From CAZBSE01 sp964561115 (GTDB taxonomy: Bacteria > Actinomycetota > Humimicrobiia > Humimicrobiales > Humimicrobiaceae), in NCBI GenBank assembly GCA_964561115.1, contig CAZLOE010000013.1, positions 1 through 28,429 on the forward strand: 28,429 nt of DNA. Direction: 5' to 3'. The translations under genes and the position numbers were made by a program. Positions 22,503 through 28,429 of the stretch are shown piece after piece. Under the pieces are notes generated by a model, which was not told where the DNA came from, did not search any database, and worked only from the letters and a program-made list of their open reading frames with translations. Each line of letters begins with the position of its first letter. Within the stretch, counting starts at the first letter, position 1.

Positions 22503-23234
22503 TTATATACTCTTCATCTCATTTGAAAGTATTATTGCTTCTGCTATATCTCTCATCGGCTTTCTATTATCCATGGCAAATTTCTGTATCTTCCTGAAAG
22601 CTTCTTCTTCGGTAAGTTTCTGCTCTCTCATCAGTATACCCTTTGCCTTCTCTACAGCCTTTCTGGTCTCAAGCTCTTCCTTTATTACTTTGGTCTCTAT
22701 CACCAACCGGTAATTTTCAATCACTATAGCCGCCTGGTCTGCTACTGTCTTTAAAATACTTACCTCATAGTCGCTGAACTCATGGGGCTCCGATGTATAT
22801 ATGGTAAGCACCCCTATAATCTTTTCCTTCACATGAAGAGGAACACAAAGCAGGGATGTCAGCCCCTCTTTTCTTGCTATATCTCTGTACTTATAGTTCT
22901 TGTCTTTCAGGATATCATATACAGCAATAGGTCTGTTCTCCAGAGCTACTTTGCCAGCGATTCCTTCACCTATCTTAAGCGGATTTTTATTTATGTATTC
23001 CTTACTGATGCTCTGTGTAGCCTTTATAGTCAGTTCCTTCTTCTTAGGGTCAAGTAGCATTAGAGAGCAGATCTTTGACCCCATGACTTCTGCTGTTACA
23101 GTGACTATGAGTTTTAATATATCTTCAAGATAAAGATCAGAGGTCATTGCTTCGCTTATTCTGGATAAAGCTTCTATGATCTCTTTTCCGTTCCCCAGAT
23201 TTTTATTTTCACCGGTCATATTGATTATTTCCAT
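22503..23234 (-). CDS. GAF-ANTAR RNA-binding antitermination regulator
   Basis: A 243-residue soluble regulator. Residues about 20-165 form a GAF sensor domain (opening ALSRISEAMTSDLYLEDILK, with GEGIAGKVALENRPIAVYDI and SLLCVPLHVKEKIIGVLTIY). A short coiled-coil (VIETKVIKEELETRKAVEKA) leads into a C-terminal ANTAR domain (about 178-240): KAKGILMREQKLTEEEAFRKIQKFAMDNRKPMRDIAEAI, with the ANTAR hallmarks AKGILM, EEEAF, IQ..AM and RKPMRDIAEAII. ANTAR proteins bind paired hexaloop RNA hairpins and prevent intrinsic termination, commonly in nitrogen-metabolism genes. The glutamate synthase leader 1.2 kb away carries such a structure. The ligand of the GAF domain is unknown. No Shine-Dalgarno sequence precedes the ATG; a second Met at codon 6 is an alternative. 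Confidence 0.93.
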   Translation of the reverse strand: MEIINMTGENKNLGNGKEIIEALSRISEAMTSDLYLEDILKLIVTVTAEVMGSKICSLMLLDPKKKELTIKATQSISKEYINKNPLKIGEGIAGKVALENRPIAVYDILKDKNYKYRDIARKEGLTSLLCVPLHVKEKIIGVLTIYTSEPHEFSDYEVSILKTVADQAAIVIENYRLVIETKVIKEELETRKAVEKAKGILMREQKLTEEEAFRKIQKFAMDNRKPMRDIAEAIILSNEMKSI

Positions 23235-23325
23235 TTATTACTGGACTTGAAAATTCATTATATTATATTAATTTCTAAAATTAAATACGGACTGTAATCC
23301 TATATAGCAGCAATAGCGGCAGGTA

Positions 23326-23354
23326 TTTACAAAAGATGGCAATATAGCTAAAAT
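23326..23354 (+). promoter_or_regulatory. promoter of the tRNA-Glu gene
   Basis: TTTACA at 23326-23331, 17-nt spacer, TAAAAT at 23349-23354; the start would be near 23361, a few bases ahead of the mature tRNA 5' end. Confidence 0.55.
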
Positions 23355-23364
23355 TCTATGCTGT

Positions 23365-23439
23365 GGCGCATTCGTCTAGTGGTTAGGACATAGCCCTCTC
23401 AAGGCTAAAACAGGGGTTCAAGTCCCCTATGCGCTACCA
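23365..23439 (+). tRNA. tRNA-Glu (anticodon CTC), CCA encoded
   Basis: All four arms fold: acceptor GGCGCAT / ATGCGCT (first pair G-U), D arm GTCTAGTGGTTAGGAC, anticodon stem TAGCC / GGCTA with loop CTCTCAA giving anticodon CTC (codon GAG), T arm AGGGG-TTCAAGT-CCCCT. The discriminator is A at 23436 and CCA is encoded at 23437-23439. The D arm and T loop are typical of bacterial tRNA-Glu. It is a single tRNA gene with no other tRNA nearby. Confidence 0.95.
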
Positions 23440-23512
23440 TCTTATTATATTTATTAGTATAATTTCTAAATAGACCTAAATCTTATTGATACAAGTTTGA
23501 TATTAGACCAAA

Positions 23513-23809
23513 ATGAAAGATTTGATAATAAAAGTTGTTGAAATCAGGGGAAACTGCCCGGTGTACAGTAAAGGTGATAAGATATTTCTTGAGGAAGGAT
23601 ACAGAGTAAATTTATCCAAAACAGATGCAATATGTATGCACTCACTTGCTTCGATCCTTCCCTATTATAATGCCTTAAGTAAAGGTGTCAGTGCCAAGGA
23701 ACTCGGTCTTGCAAAACAATCTGGTGAAGATAATAAGGCCTATGTACAGTGCCTTGATCCCTGCAAGTACACAAGTGGCGGGACAGTCATATTCGAGATT
23801 GAAGTATAA
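23513..23809 (+). CDS. TIGR04076 family small Cys protein
   Basis: A 98-residue protein matching the TIGR04076 family of unknown function: KVVEIRGNCPVYSKGDKIFL near the start, AICMHSLASILPYYNALSKG in the middle (about 39-58), and VQCLDPCKYTSGGTVIFEI at the end. The four cysteines at 15, 41, 80 and 84 are the conserved ones of the family and suggest metal or Fe-S binding. These proteins are common in anaerobes, sometimes beside oxidoreductases. The ATG at 23513 has no Shine-Dalgarno sequence. It lies 73 bp after the tRNA gene and is convergent with the PadR-linked membrane gene across a long palindrome. Confidence 0.85.
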   Translation: MKDLIIKVVEIRGNCPVYSKGDKIFLEEGYRVNLSKTDAICMHSLASILPYYNALSKGVSAKELGLAKQSGEDNKAYVQCLDPCKYTSGGTVIFEIEV

Positions 23810-23847
23810 TTTTTCCCTAAACTATTCGTCTTAACCGATAATCACAT

Positions 23848-23877
23848 AGGGTCACTACTCTCGAGAGCAGTGACCCT
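23848..23877. repeat. 30-nt near-perfect palindrome between convergent genes
   Basis: AGGGTCACT at 23848-23856 pairs with AGTGACCCT at 23869-23877, and the centre CTCTCGAGAG is itself palindromic; only the 23857/23868 pair (A and C) is mismatched. It is much more GC-rich than the surroundings. There is no T-tract on either side, so it is either a bidirectional terminator of unusual type or a protein-binding dyad. Confidence 0.7.
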
Positions 23878-23905
23878 GCAAATATAAATAGGTATTTCGA
23901 TTGTG

Positions 23906-24763
23906 TTACCCAGCTTGCAGATTCTTAATTGACCGGAACCTTATAAACCATTTTATGAACCAGCTTAAAGCTACGACAGTGACTAATACAGCCAGTATAA
24001 TCCAGGAGTTTATAAAAGGTATTTCTCTCTCAAAATAAGTCTGCACCCAGGGGATATCCATGCCAAATCTATGAAGAATCTCATTAGTACCTATATATAT
24101 AGCCACAATACCGATCAAGGCTGCAGCAAAAAACCATACCTTTCTTTGTTTGGAGACCAGATACTGCATTAATGGCTTCATTAAAAAGGATACAAAGACT
24201 ATATATGGTATAATCATCAATCCGATGGTGGTACTGAAAAATGAATCTGTACCCCTCATGAAATATATTGCAATCTGGACAACGGTAAGAACATATATTG
24301 TGTTCTGAATACCACTGATCAGACTAAACACTATATTGCTCCGGTATCCAAATGAAGTATTTATCCCCTTGATAAAATCATCAACATTTCCTATTACGGT
24401 ATTGATAGGACGATTATCCTGCTGCGCCTGTAATAATAAATCAGAGATATCCAGCAGTACATCCCTGCGTTCAAATATACTCAGAGTAGAGTTCTGCAGA
24501 GCTGCTGAAATGCTTTCATACATTTTGTAGTAATCATCCTGCAGCAAAGCTGCATATTTACTGCGCCTTACATTTAAGACAATCAATATTCCCAAAGAAA
24601 GCATCCCAAGGACTATAATAGCTATCAGGATCCATGGAAAAGAATCCCCCTGCCCGCTCTCCGGCCAGAATATCAATATTGCAGCTGCAGCAACGGCAAG
24701 CAGTCCGATTATTACTGCAGAAAATATAACTAACTTTCTTGATTGTTTTTTTACCTCTTTCAT
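23906..24763 (-). CDS. multi-pass membrane protein paired with a PadR regulator
   Basis: A 285-residue protein. Two N-terminal helices (about 11-33 and 43-64) are followed by a cytoplasmic helical segment of about 75 residues (DDYYKMYESISAALQNSTLS through IGNVDDFIKGIN), then four or five more helices to the C-terminus. The helical segment resembles the short all-alpha domains found in PadR-associated membrane proteins (DUF1700, DUF1048, HAAS-type), which are thought to transmit envelope signals to PadR. The match is by pattern and not certain. The ATG overlaps the PadR stop (ATGA), and GGAGGG precedes it inside the PadR gene, so the pair is translationally coupled. Confidence 0.65.
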   Translation of the reverse strand: MKEVKKQSRKLVIFSAVIIGLLAVAAAAILIFWPESGQGDSFPWILIAIIVLGMLSLGILIVLNVRRSKYAALLQDDYYKMYESISAALQNSTLSIFERRDVLLDISDLLLQAQQDNRPINTVIGNVDDFIKGINTSFGYRSNIVFSLISGIQNTIYVLTVVQIAIYFMRGTDSFFSTTIGLMIIPYIVFVSFLMKPLMQYLVSKQRKVWFFAAALIGIVAIYIGTNEILHRFGMDIPWVQTYFEREIPFINSWIILAVLVTVVALSWFIKWFIRFRSIKNLQAG

Positions 24764-25089
24764 TTAAAACCCTCCTTTATGATGATATCTACATTTTTTT
24801 TGGTGTTTTTCCAGAGTTCTACAAATCCTTCAAGCTCCAGATAACCCTTTTCCGAAATACTATAGTATTTCCTCGGTGGACCCAGCTTAGACGGTATTCT
24901 TTTGCAGTTAAATAGTCCTCTTTTTTCCAACCTGTTCAATATGGGATAAACAGTGGATTCTTGAATATCCGGGAATCCTGATCCTCTCAGTCTTTCTATT
25001 ACCAGGTAACCATAACTTTCCTTACAGTTGATAAGCGCAAGGATGCAACCCTCTAATATTCCCCTTAACAGCTGTGTATTTTCAATCAT
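24760..25089 (-). CDS. PadR family transcriptional regulator
   Basis: A 109-residue winged-helix protein with the PadR hallmarks: ILEGCILALINCKESYGYLV, the recognition part DIQESTVYPILNRLEKRGLF (about 36-55), and the wing SKLGPPRKYYSISEKGYLEL. The C-terminal helix (VELWKNTKKNVDIIIKE) would form the dimer. GGAGGT is well spaced before the ATG. It is the first gene of a two-gene operon with a multi-pass membrane protein. The promoter region has a 24-nt palindrome over the -35 box and a second half site after the -10, consistent with autorepression. Confidence 0.93.
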   Translation of the reverse strand: MIENTQLLRGILEGCILALINCKESYGYLVIERLRGSGFPDIQESTVYPILNRLEKRGLFNCKRIPSKLGPPRKYYSISEKGYLELEGFVELWKNTKKNVDIIIKEGFK

Positions 25090-25099
25090 TTCTTACCTC

Positions 25100-25164
25100 C
25101 ACTACTACGCGTCACATAATACTAATATAGTATAGCATCACTACTACGTGACGTCAAGTAGTAG
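25100..25164 (-). promoter_or_regulatory. palindromic operator and downstream repeat for PadR
   Basis: In the + strand the dyad at 25141-25164 has arms CTACTAC and GTAGTAG around TGACGTCA, which is itself palindromic; only the two single bases joining them differ. CACTACTACG occurs at 25139-25148 and again at 25100-25109, a 39-nt direct repeat placing one copy over the -35 and one between the -10 and the ribosome binding site. The arrangement suggests cooperative binding of the PadR dimer encoded just downstream. Confidence 0.6.
25129..25157 (-). promoter_or_regulatory. promoter of the PadR-membrane protein operon
   Basis: On the minus strand TTGACG (25157-25152), 17-nt spacer, TATACT (25134-25129). 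The -35 lies inside the palindrome at 25141-25164, so a protein bound there would exclude RNA polymerase. Confidence 0.65.
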
Positions 25165-25371
25165 ATTAAAAATAAGTAGAGAGTTTTTATATAAATCGGA
25201 TTATTGCAAGAAAGTAACTGAGCTGTATGATATACTTAAACGTAAGCATATCACCTTATTAATGTCAATTGACCTGAGCTAAAGAAGCAAATCAACACTA
25301 AAAAGAATTGAGATTACTATAGAGTCTTTGTTACCAATACTTTCAATTCTACACTAATTAAGGAGGTAAAT

Positions 25372-25982
25372 ATGTCAATAATTAAAGTCATAAAAGTTTT
25401 TACTACTACTATTATTTTGCTTTGTTCTGTTTTTACCCTCGGTTTAATCGTCTCCTGTAAAGGAGGCGTAGCCAGTGAAGAAGCTGAAGAAGAGAGTGCT
25501 GAAGAGACTACGGGATATATAGATGTGACTCCGGAAGAAGCAAAAGATCTTATTGAAAATAATCCTGACCTTATAATAATAGATGTTTCNNNNNNNNNNN
25601 NNNNNNNNNNNNNNNNNNNNNNNNNNNNNNNNNNNNNNNNNNNNNNNNNNNNNNNNNNNNNNNNNNNNNNNNNNNNNNNNNNNNNNNNNAAGAAGCAAAA
25701 GATCTTATTGAAAATAATCCTGACCTTATAATAATAGATGTTTCTCCTAATTATGCGAGCGGCCATCTTTCGGGAGCCGTAAACTACTATGTAGGCGATG
25801 GTTCACTGGATAACGTAATTCCGACTCTGGATAAGGAAGCCAAATACCTGGTATATTGCCATGTAGACAGTGCCGCTATATTAGGAGCACAGAAGCTGGC
25901 TGATTCCGGATTTAAGAATGTGTACAGGCTGGAAGGTAATTATTCATCCTGGGTAGATGCGGGATATGAAGTCAATGTATAA
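25372..25982 (+). CDS. rhodanese-like domain lipoprotein (interrupted by an assembly gap)
   Basis: A secreted lipoprotein with one rhodanese domain. The left part encodes a signal peptide ending in a lipobox (LIVSC, Cys29), a Glu-rich linker and the start of the domain (DVTPEEAKDLIENNPDLIII); then 100 N occur; the right part repeats the last 55 bases and continues DVSPNYASGHLSGAVN, the classic rhodanese CH2A region, and the active-site loop YCHVDSAA with Cys111. If the 55-bp duplicate is merged and the N removed, one uninterrupted 151-residue frame results; in window coordinates the frame changes across the gap. AAGGAGGT precedes the ATG. It would bind or transfer sulfane sulfur at the cell surface. 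The stop is 2 nt from the convergent c-di-GMP gene. Confidence 0.85.
25535..25589 (+). repeat. 55-bp sequence duplicated on both sides of the gap (left copy)
   Basis: The 55 bases before the N run are identical to the 55 bases after it (25690-25744). The duplicate touches the N run on both sides and has no tail, as expected if two contigs ending in the same 55-base k-mer were joined by a scaffolder. Confidence 0.95.
25590..25689. other. assembly gap of 100 N
   Basis: Exactly 100 undetermined bases, a conventional placeholder for a scaffold gap of unknown size. Given the shared 55-bp ends, the true gap is probably negative (an overlap of 55 bp). Confidence 0.98.
25690..25744 (+). repeat. 55-bp sequence duplicated on both sides of the gap (right copy)
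   Basis: Identical to 25535-25589; see the left copy. It encodes the same part of the rhodanese domain (EAKDLIENNPDLIIIDV), which would be impossible as a simple domain repeat without additional sequence in the gap. Confidence 0.95.
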
Positions 25983-25984
25983 AA

Positions 25985-28069
25985 TCATCTTTTATTTTTC
26001 GCCATAAGAACCTGATCTATAAAGACATCGAGCAATTCCGGGTCAAACTGCGAACCCTTGCATTTTTTGAATTCATCCATTACTGTTTCTATAGAGAAGG
26101 CTTTCCTATAGGGCCTGTCATGAGTCATAGCATCATAAGCATCTATTACAGATATCACCCTTGAGAACAGCGGTATTTTGTCCCTGACCAGACCATAAGG
26201 ATAACCCGTACCATCCCATTTTTCATGATGATGTAGAATATCCTTGGCTATAACACCCAGTTCGGTCGAGGACAATGCTATCCTATAACCGATCTCTGAA
26301 TGCTTTTTCATAATCTCCCACTCTTTTTTAGTGAGACTGCCGGGCTTTAGCATGACATGGTCAGGAATGGCAATCTTTCCTATATCGTGCAGAGTAGCAA
26401 GTAATTTTAATTCAACAATTTTACTGTCGGGAAGATTTAGCAAAAGGCCAAATTGAGTGGCATATTCTGCCATCCTTTTAGTATGCTCTTCTGTCTCATA
26501 GTCTTTTTCCTGTAAGGCTATTACTAGAGAATTGATAATCGAGCTGCGAACACTCTGGTTTTTCGTCATTTTATGCTGGTACATATTATCTTCAGCTTCC
26601 TTTGATAACTGTTTGAGAGTTTTAGAACTATCTTCCTTGGTGGCTGCTCCCATAGACATGCTGAGGGGCATAATATTAGTGCTGCGCTCCTTACAACTTT
26701 CATATACCCTATCCATTATTTTTACAGCTTCTGAGTAAGATGTACGGGGCAGGATTACACTAAATTCATCCCCGCCCCACCTGGATATTATGTCATCGCC
26801 TCTAAAGCATTGTCTAAGAATATCTGCAATTTTTTTAAGCAGTATATCACCATGTACATGACCAAAAGAATCGTTTATTAATTTTAGTCCGTTTACATCT
26901 CCGACAATCAAACTCAGGGGCAGCTGCCTCTGGGTATCGAGCCTTTCAAGCTCGTTATCAAAATAAGCTCTATTGTGCAGGCCGGTTAGCCTATCATGAA
27001 AGCTTAAAAATCTAATATCTTCTTCGGCCTTTTTCATCTCGGTTACATCTCTAAGTATTACCACTTTGCCAAGAGGTTTTCCCCTATCACTTTTTACCTC
27101 TGAAAGCTTGGAATTATAACAAAACTGCTTTCCGTTACTTCCTAATACTATCTCGCCATCTTTTAAGGAAATATCAGCATCCCCGCCGTAGTCCAGTTTT
27201 TCCATAAGTTCAGAAATCGGCTTTCCGTCCATTTTATTAACTGAAACGTTAAATATCTTTTGAGAAGCAGGATTTATCTTTAATACTTTCTCTTTTTTAT
27301 CTAAAAGTACCAGACCATCACTCATACTTTCAAAGACTGTTTCAAAAGCCATAGGCATTATTTCTCTTACTCTAGTCCTGTTCAAAGTAGCAATCACAGC
27401 TATGGTACTAACTGCTATTATAATCGGCATTTCTTCCAGGGCTGGAAAGGGATTAAATCCTAAAGTCTTTATCAAAATAATAATCCAGGGTATTGATAAA
27501 TAAGGTATTAATAAATAATTTTTCCATCGGTTTTCCCCAGTTGGTTTTATATAAGATCTGATAATCCTGAATAAAACCAGCACAATACCGCTAAACATTA
27601 AAATATTGCTGTAAGCATTAAAAGCAAAATAAGCAATATTGTATTCTTTTACTATTATAGAAAAAGAATCAAACATCACTAGCTTTGCACTTACCCAGGC
27701 CAGATGATGCAATTCATTGGTAAATATCAAAAACAATACAATAATGGGAAGGATACTTAATGACAGGGCATATTTTAACCTTAGTAATTTCTTAAAGCCT
27801 ACATACTGGCTTGCTAATAAAAACACCGATACAGGTAGAAAAATCGAACCTGTATACTGGATATTATTCCAGAATATTTTCATTTGATAGCTAGCCGAAC
27901 TTTGTTCCATCATAAAAGATATTATCCATATAATTGAAAGGACAAGTACGACTATCCCTACTAAATCCTGATAACCTTTTCTATATATCCATATATAGCA
28001 GATCCCCAGGATCAAAAAGGATATAATAGCTACCAAAGATATACTATAATGTGTTATTTGTAATCCCAT
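25985..28069 (-). CDS. 7TM-PAS-GGDEF-HD-GYP c-di-GMP signalling protein
   Basis: A 694-residue membrane sensor. Residues 1 to about 230 contain seven or eight helices like the 7TM N-terminal domain of some histidine kinases. A PAS-type domain follows (about 240-350: VFESMSDGLVLLDKKEKVLK, VVILRDVTEMKKAE). Then a diguanylate cyclase domain with intact GGDEF (432-436) and the inhibitory RxxD site (Arg423-Asp426) five residues before it. Last is an HD-GYP phosphodiesterase domain: LHDIGK (His561, Asp562), HHHEKWDGTGYP (613-624), SVIDAYDAMTHDRPYR. It could both make and break c-di-GMP. GGGAG precedes the ATG at 28069. It is convergent with the rhodanese lipoprotein gene and divergent from the secreted protein at 28248. 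Confidence 0.93.
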   Translation of the reverse strand: MGLQITHYSISLVAIISFLILGICYIWIYRKGYQDLVGIVVLVLSIIWIISFMMEQSSASYQMKIFWNNIQYTGSIFLPVSVFLLASQYVGFKKLLRLKYALSLSILPIIVLFLIFTNELHHLAWVSAKLVMFDSFSIIVKEYNIAYFAFNAYSNILMFSGIVLVLFRIIRSYIKPTGENRWKNYLLIPYLSIPWIIILIKTLGFNPFPALEEMPIIIAVSTIAVIATLNRTRVREIMPMAFETVFESMSDGLVLLDKKEKVLKINPASQKIFNVSVNKMDGKPISELMEKLDYGGDADISLKDGEIVLGSNGKQFCYNSKLSEVKSDRGKPLGKVVILRDVTEMKKAEEDIRFLSFHDRLTGLHNRAYFDNELERLDTQRQLPLSLIVGDVNGLKLINDSFGHVHGDILLKKIADILRQCFRGDDIISRWGGDEFSVILPRTSYSEAVKIMDRVYESCKERSTNIMPLSMSMGAATKEDSSKTLKQLSKEAEDNMYQHKMTKNQSVRSSIINSLVIALQEKDYETEEHTKRMAEYATQFGLLLNLPDSKIVELKLLATLHDIGKIAIPDHVMLKPGSLTKKEWEIMKKHSEIGYRIALSSTELGVIAKDILHHHEKWDGTGYPYGLVRDKIPLFSRVISVIDAYDAMTHDRPYRKAFSIETVMDEFKKCKGSQFDPELLDVFIDQVLMAKNKR

Positions 28070-28190
28070 TTACTCCCACTTTATAATATAAGTATTAATA
28101 ATAACATTATTACTTATTATTATAAAAATATATATATATGTATGCATATTATTATACTATAAATAAACGTAACAAGTCAAAATAAAATTC

Positions 28191-28219
28191 TTGACATTTT
28201 AATTTATTAATAGTACAAT
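28191..28219 (+). promoter_or_regulatory. sigma-70 type promoter of the right-edge gene
   Basis: TTGACA at 28191-28196, 17-nt spacer, TACAAT at 28214-28219. Start near 28226 and a GGGAG ribosome site at 28233-28237 precede the ATG at 28248. Confidence 0.7.
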
Positions 28220-28247
28220 TTTTTATAAAATTGGGAGTTATTAAAAT

Positions 28248-28429
28248 ATGTTTACATCGCACAATAGAATAAATAAACCAATATTTTACCTCTTTACCAT
28301 ACTGGTTCTAATATCAGTTATTTTTATCTGGGGTTTTTCCTTGCCTAATGTACTAAGTGCCGATGATAAAGTCAAAGATAAAGTTGAAGAGAAAGAAGAT
28401 AAGAAAGACAAGGAAGAGAAAGAAGAAGA
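28248..28429 (+). CDS. secreted protein with Lys/Glu-rich N-terminal segment (3' partial)
   Basis: The first 60 codons of a gene that runs off the window. The start MFTSHNRINKPIFYLFTILV continues through a helix (FYLFTILVLISVIFIWGFSL) to a probable signal-peptidase site near VLSADD, followed by a stretch made almost only of Lys, Glu and Asp with Val. The Lys/Glu run could be a coiled coil or a flexible linker near the cell wall, as in secreted peptidoglycan hydrolases, but the catalytic part is missing. The strong promoter upstream and GGGAG support a real gene. Function cannot be assigned. Confidence 0.7.
   Translation, partial: MFTSHNRINKPIFYLFTILVLISVIFIWGFSLPNVLSADDKVKDKVEEKEDKKDKEEKEE

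Noticed and set aside
25372..25731. A 119-residue protein reading through the N run.
   Set aside because: Artefact of the 100 N placeholder, which shifts the frame; merging the 55-bp duplicate gives the real 151-residue rhodanese lipoprotein.
28110..28160. TA-rich repeat (TATATATATATG and neighbours) as an origin or repeat element.
   Set aside because: Simple AT-rich intergenic sequence next to promoters; no DnaA boxes or iterons were seen.
1..28429. CRISPR arrays, transposases, integrases, phage genes or toxin-antitoxin pairs.
   Set aside because: Looked for on both strands; no regularly spaced repeats, transposase motifs or phage proteins were seen. The only repeats are those listed.

Overview
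The window is AT-rich bacterial DNA with compact gene packing and no gene-free stretch above about 300 bases. Strong promoters are of the sigma-70 type (TTGACA / TATAAT), and several carry an extended -10 (TGGTATAAT). The gene set suggests an anaerobic, probably Gram-positive-like or deep-branching bacterium: rubredoxin, flavodoxin, an Fe-S-rich split glutamate synthase of the archaeal/Thermotoga kind, two PadR regulators, a YxlEFG-like ABC exporter, an ANTAR regulator and a direct GlnRS. I cannot name the lineage from sequence alone. A run of exactly 100 N flanked by a 55-bp duplicate shows that this is a draft, possibly metagenomic, assembly.

Layout. 1-5.4 kb: the end of an ABC-2 permease, an MFS transporter, a DUF1295 membrane protein, a flavodoxin, a DUF2798 membrane protein, and an MFS-PadR pair. 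5.5-7.7 kb: glutaminyl-tRNA synthetase and a bactofilin, each with a clear promoter. 7.8-10.3 kb: two envelope proteins, a lipoprotein with a degenerate SGNH-like C-terminus and a large secreted protein of unknown function. 10.5-13.8 kb: rubredoxin (57 aa), a PrsW/YhfC-like intramembrane protease, a three-gene exporter resembling yxlE-yxlF-yxlG, and a small membrane protein. 13.9-15.8 kb: PlsY acyltransferase tail-to-tail with a membrane glycosyltransferase. 15.8-21.4 kb: a five-gene minus-strand split glutamate synthase operon. 21.4-23.2 kb: class II fructose-bisphosphate aldolase and a GAF-ANTAR regulator. 23.4-25.2 kb: tRNA-Glu(CTC), a TIGR04076 protein, and a PadR-membrane protein pair with a palindromic operator. 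25.4-28.4 kb: a rhodanese lipoprotein broken by the assembly gap, a 7TM-PAS-GGDEF-HD-GYP protein, and the start of a secreted Lys/Glu-rich protein.

The most interesting signal is the leader of the glutamate synthase operon. Downstream of a good promoter the RNA can fold into two hairpins with six-base loops AUAGAU and AAAGGA, both with A at position 1 and G at position 4. They are followed by a 12-bp intrinsic terminator whose 5' strand overlaps the second hairpin. This is the architecture of an ANTAR antitermination target, and a GAF-ANTAR protein is encoded about 1.2 kb away. The inferred circuit is GAF signal, then ANTAR binding, then read-through into the glutamate synthase genes.

Other regulatory structure includes the palindrome over the -35 box of the second PadR operon, direct repeats flanking the promoter of the MFS-PadR operon, a 30-nt near-perfect palindrome between convergent genes, and a 12-bp inverted repeat in the spacer before plsY. 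Many monocistronic genes lack a visible Shine-Dalgarno sequence while others have perfect ones.
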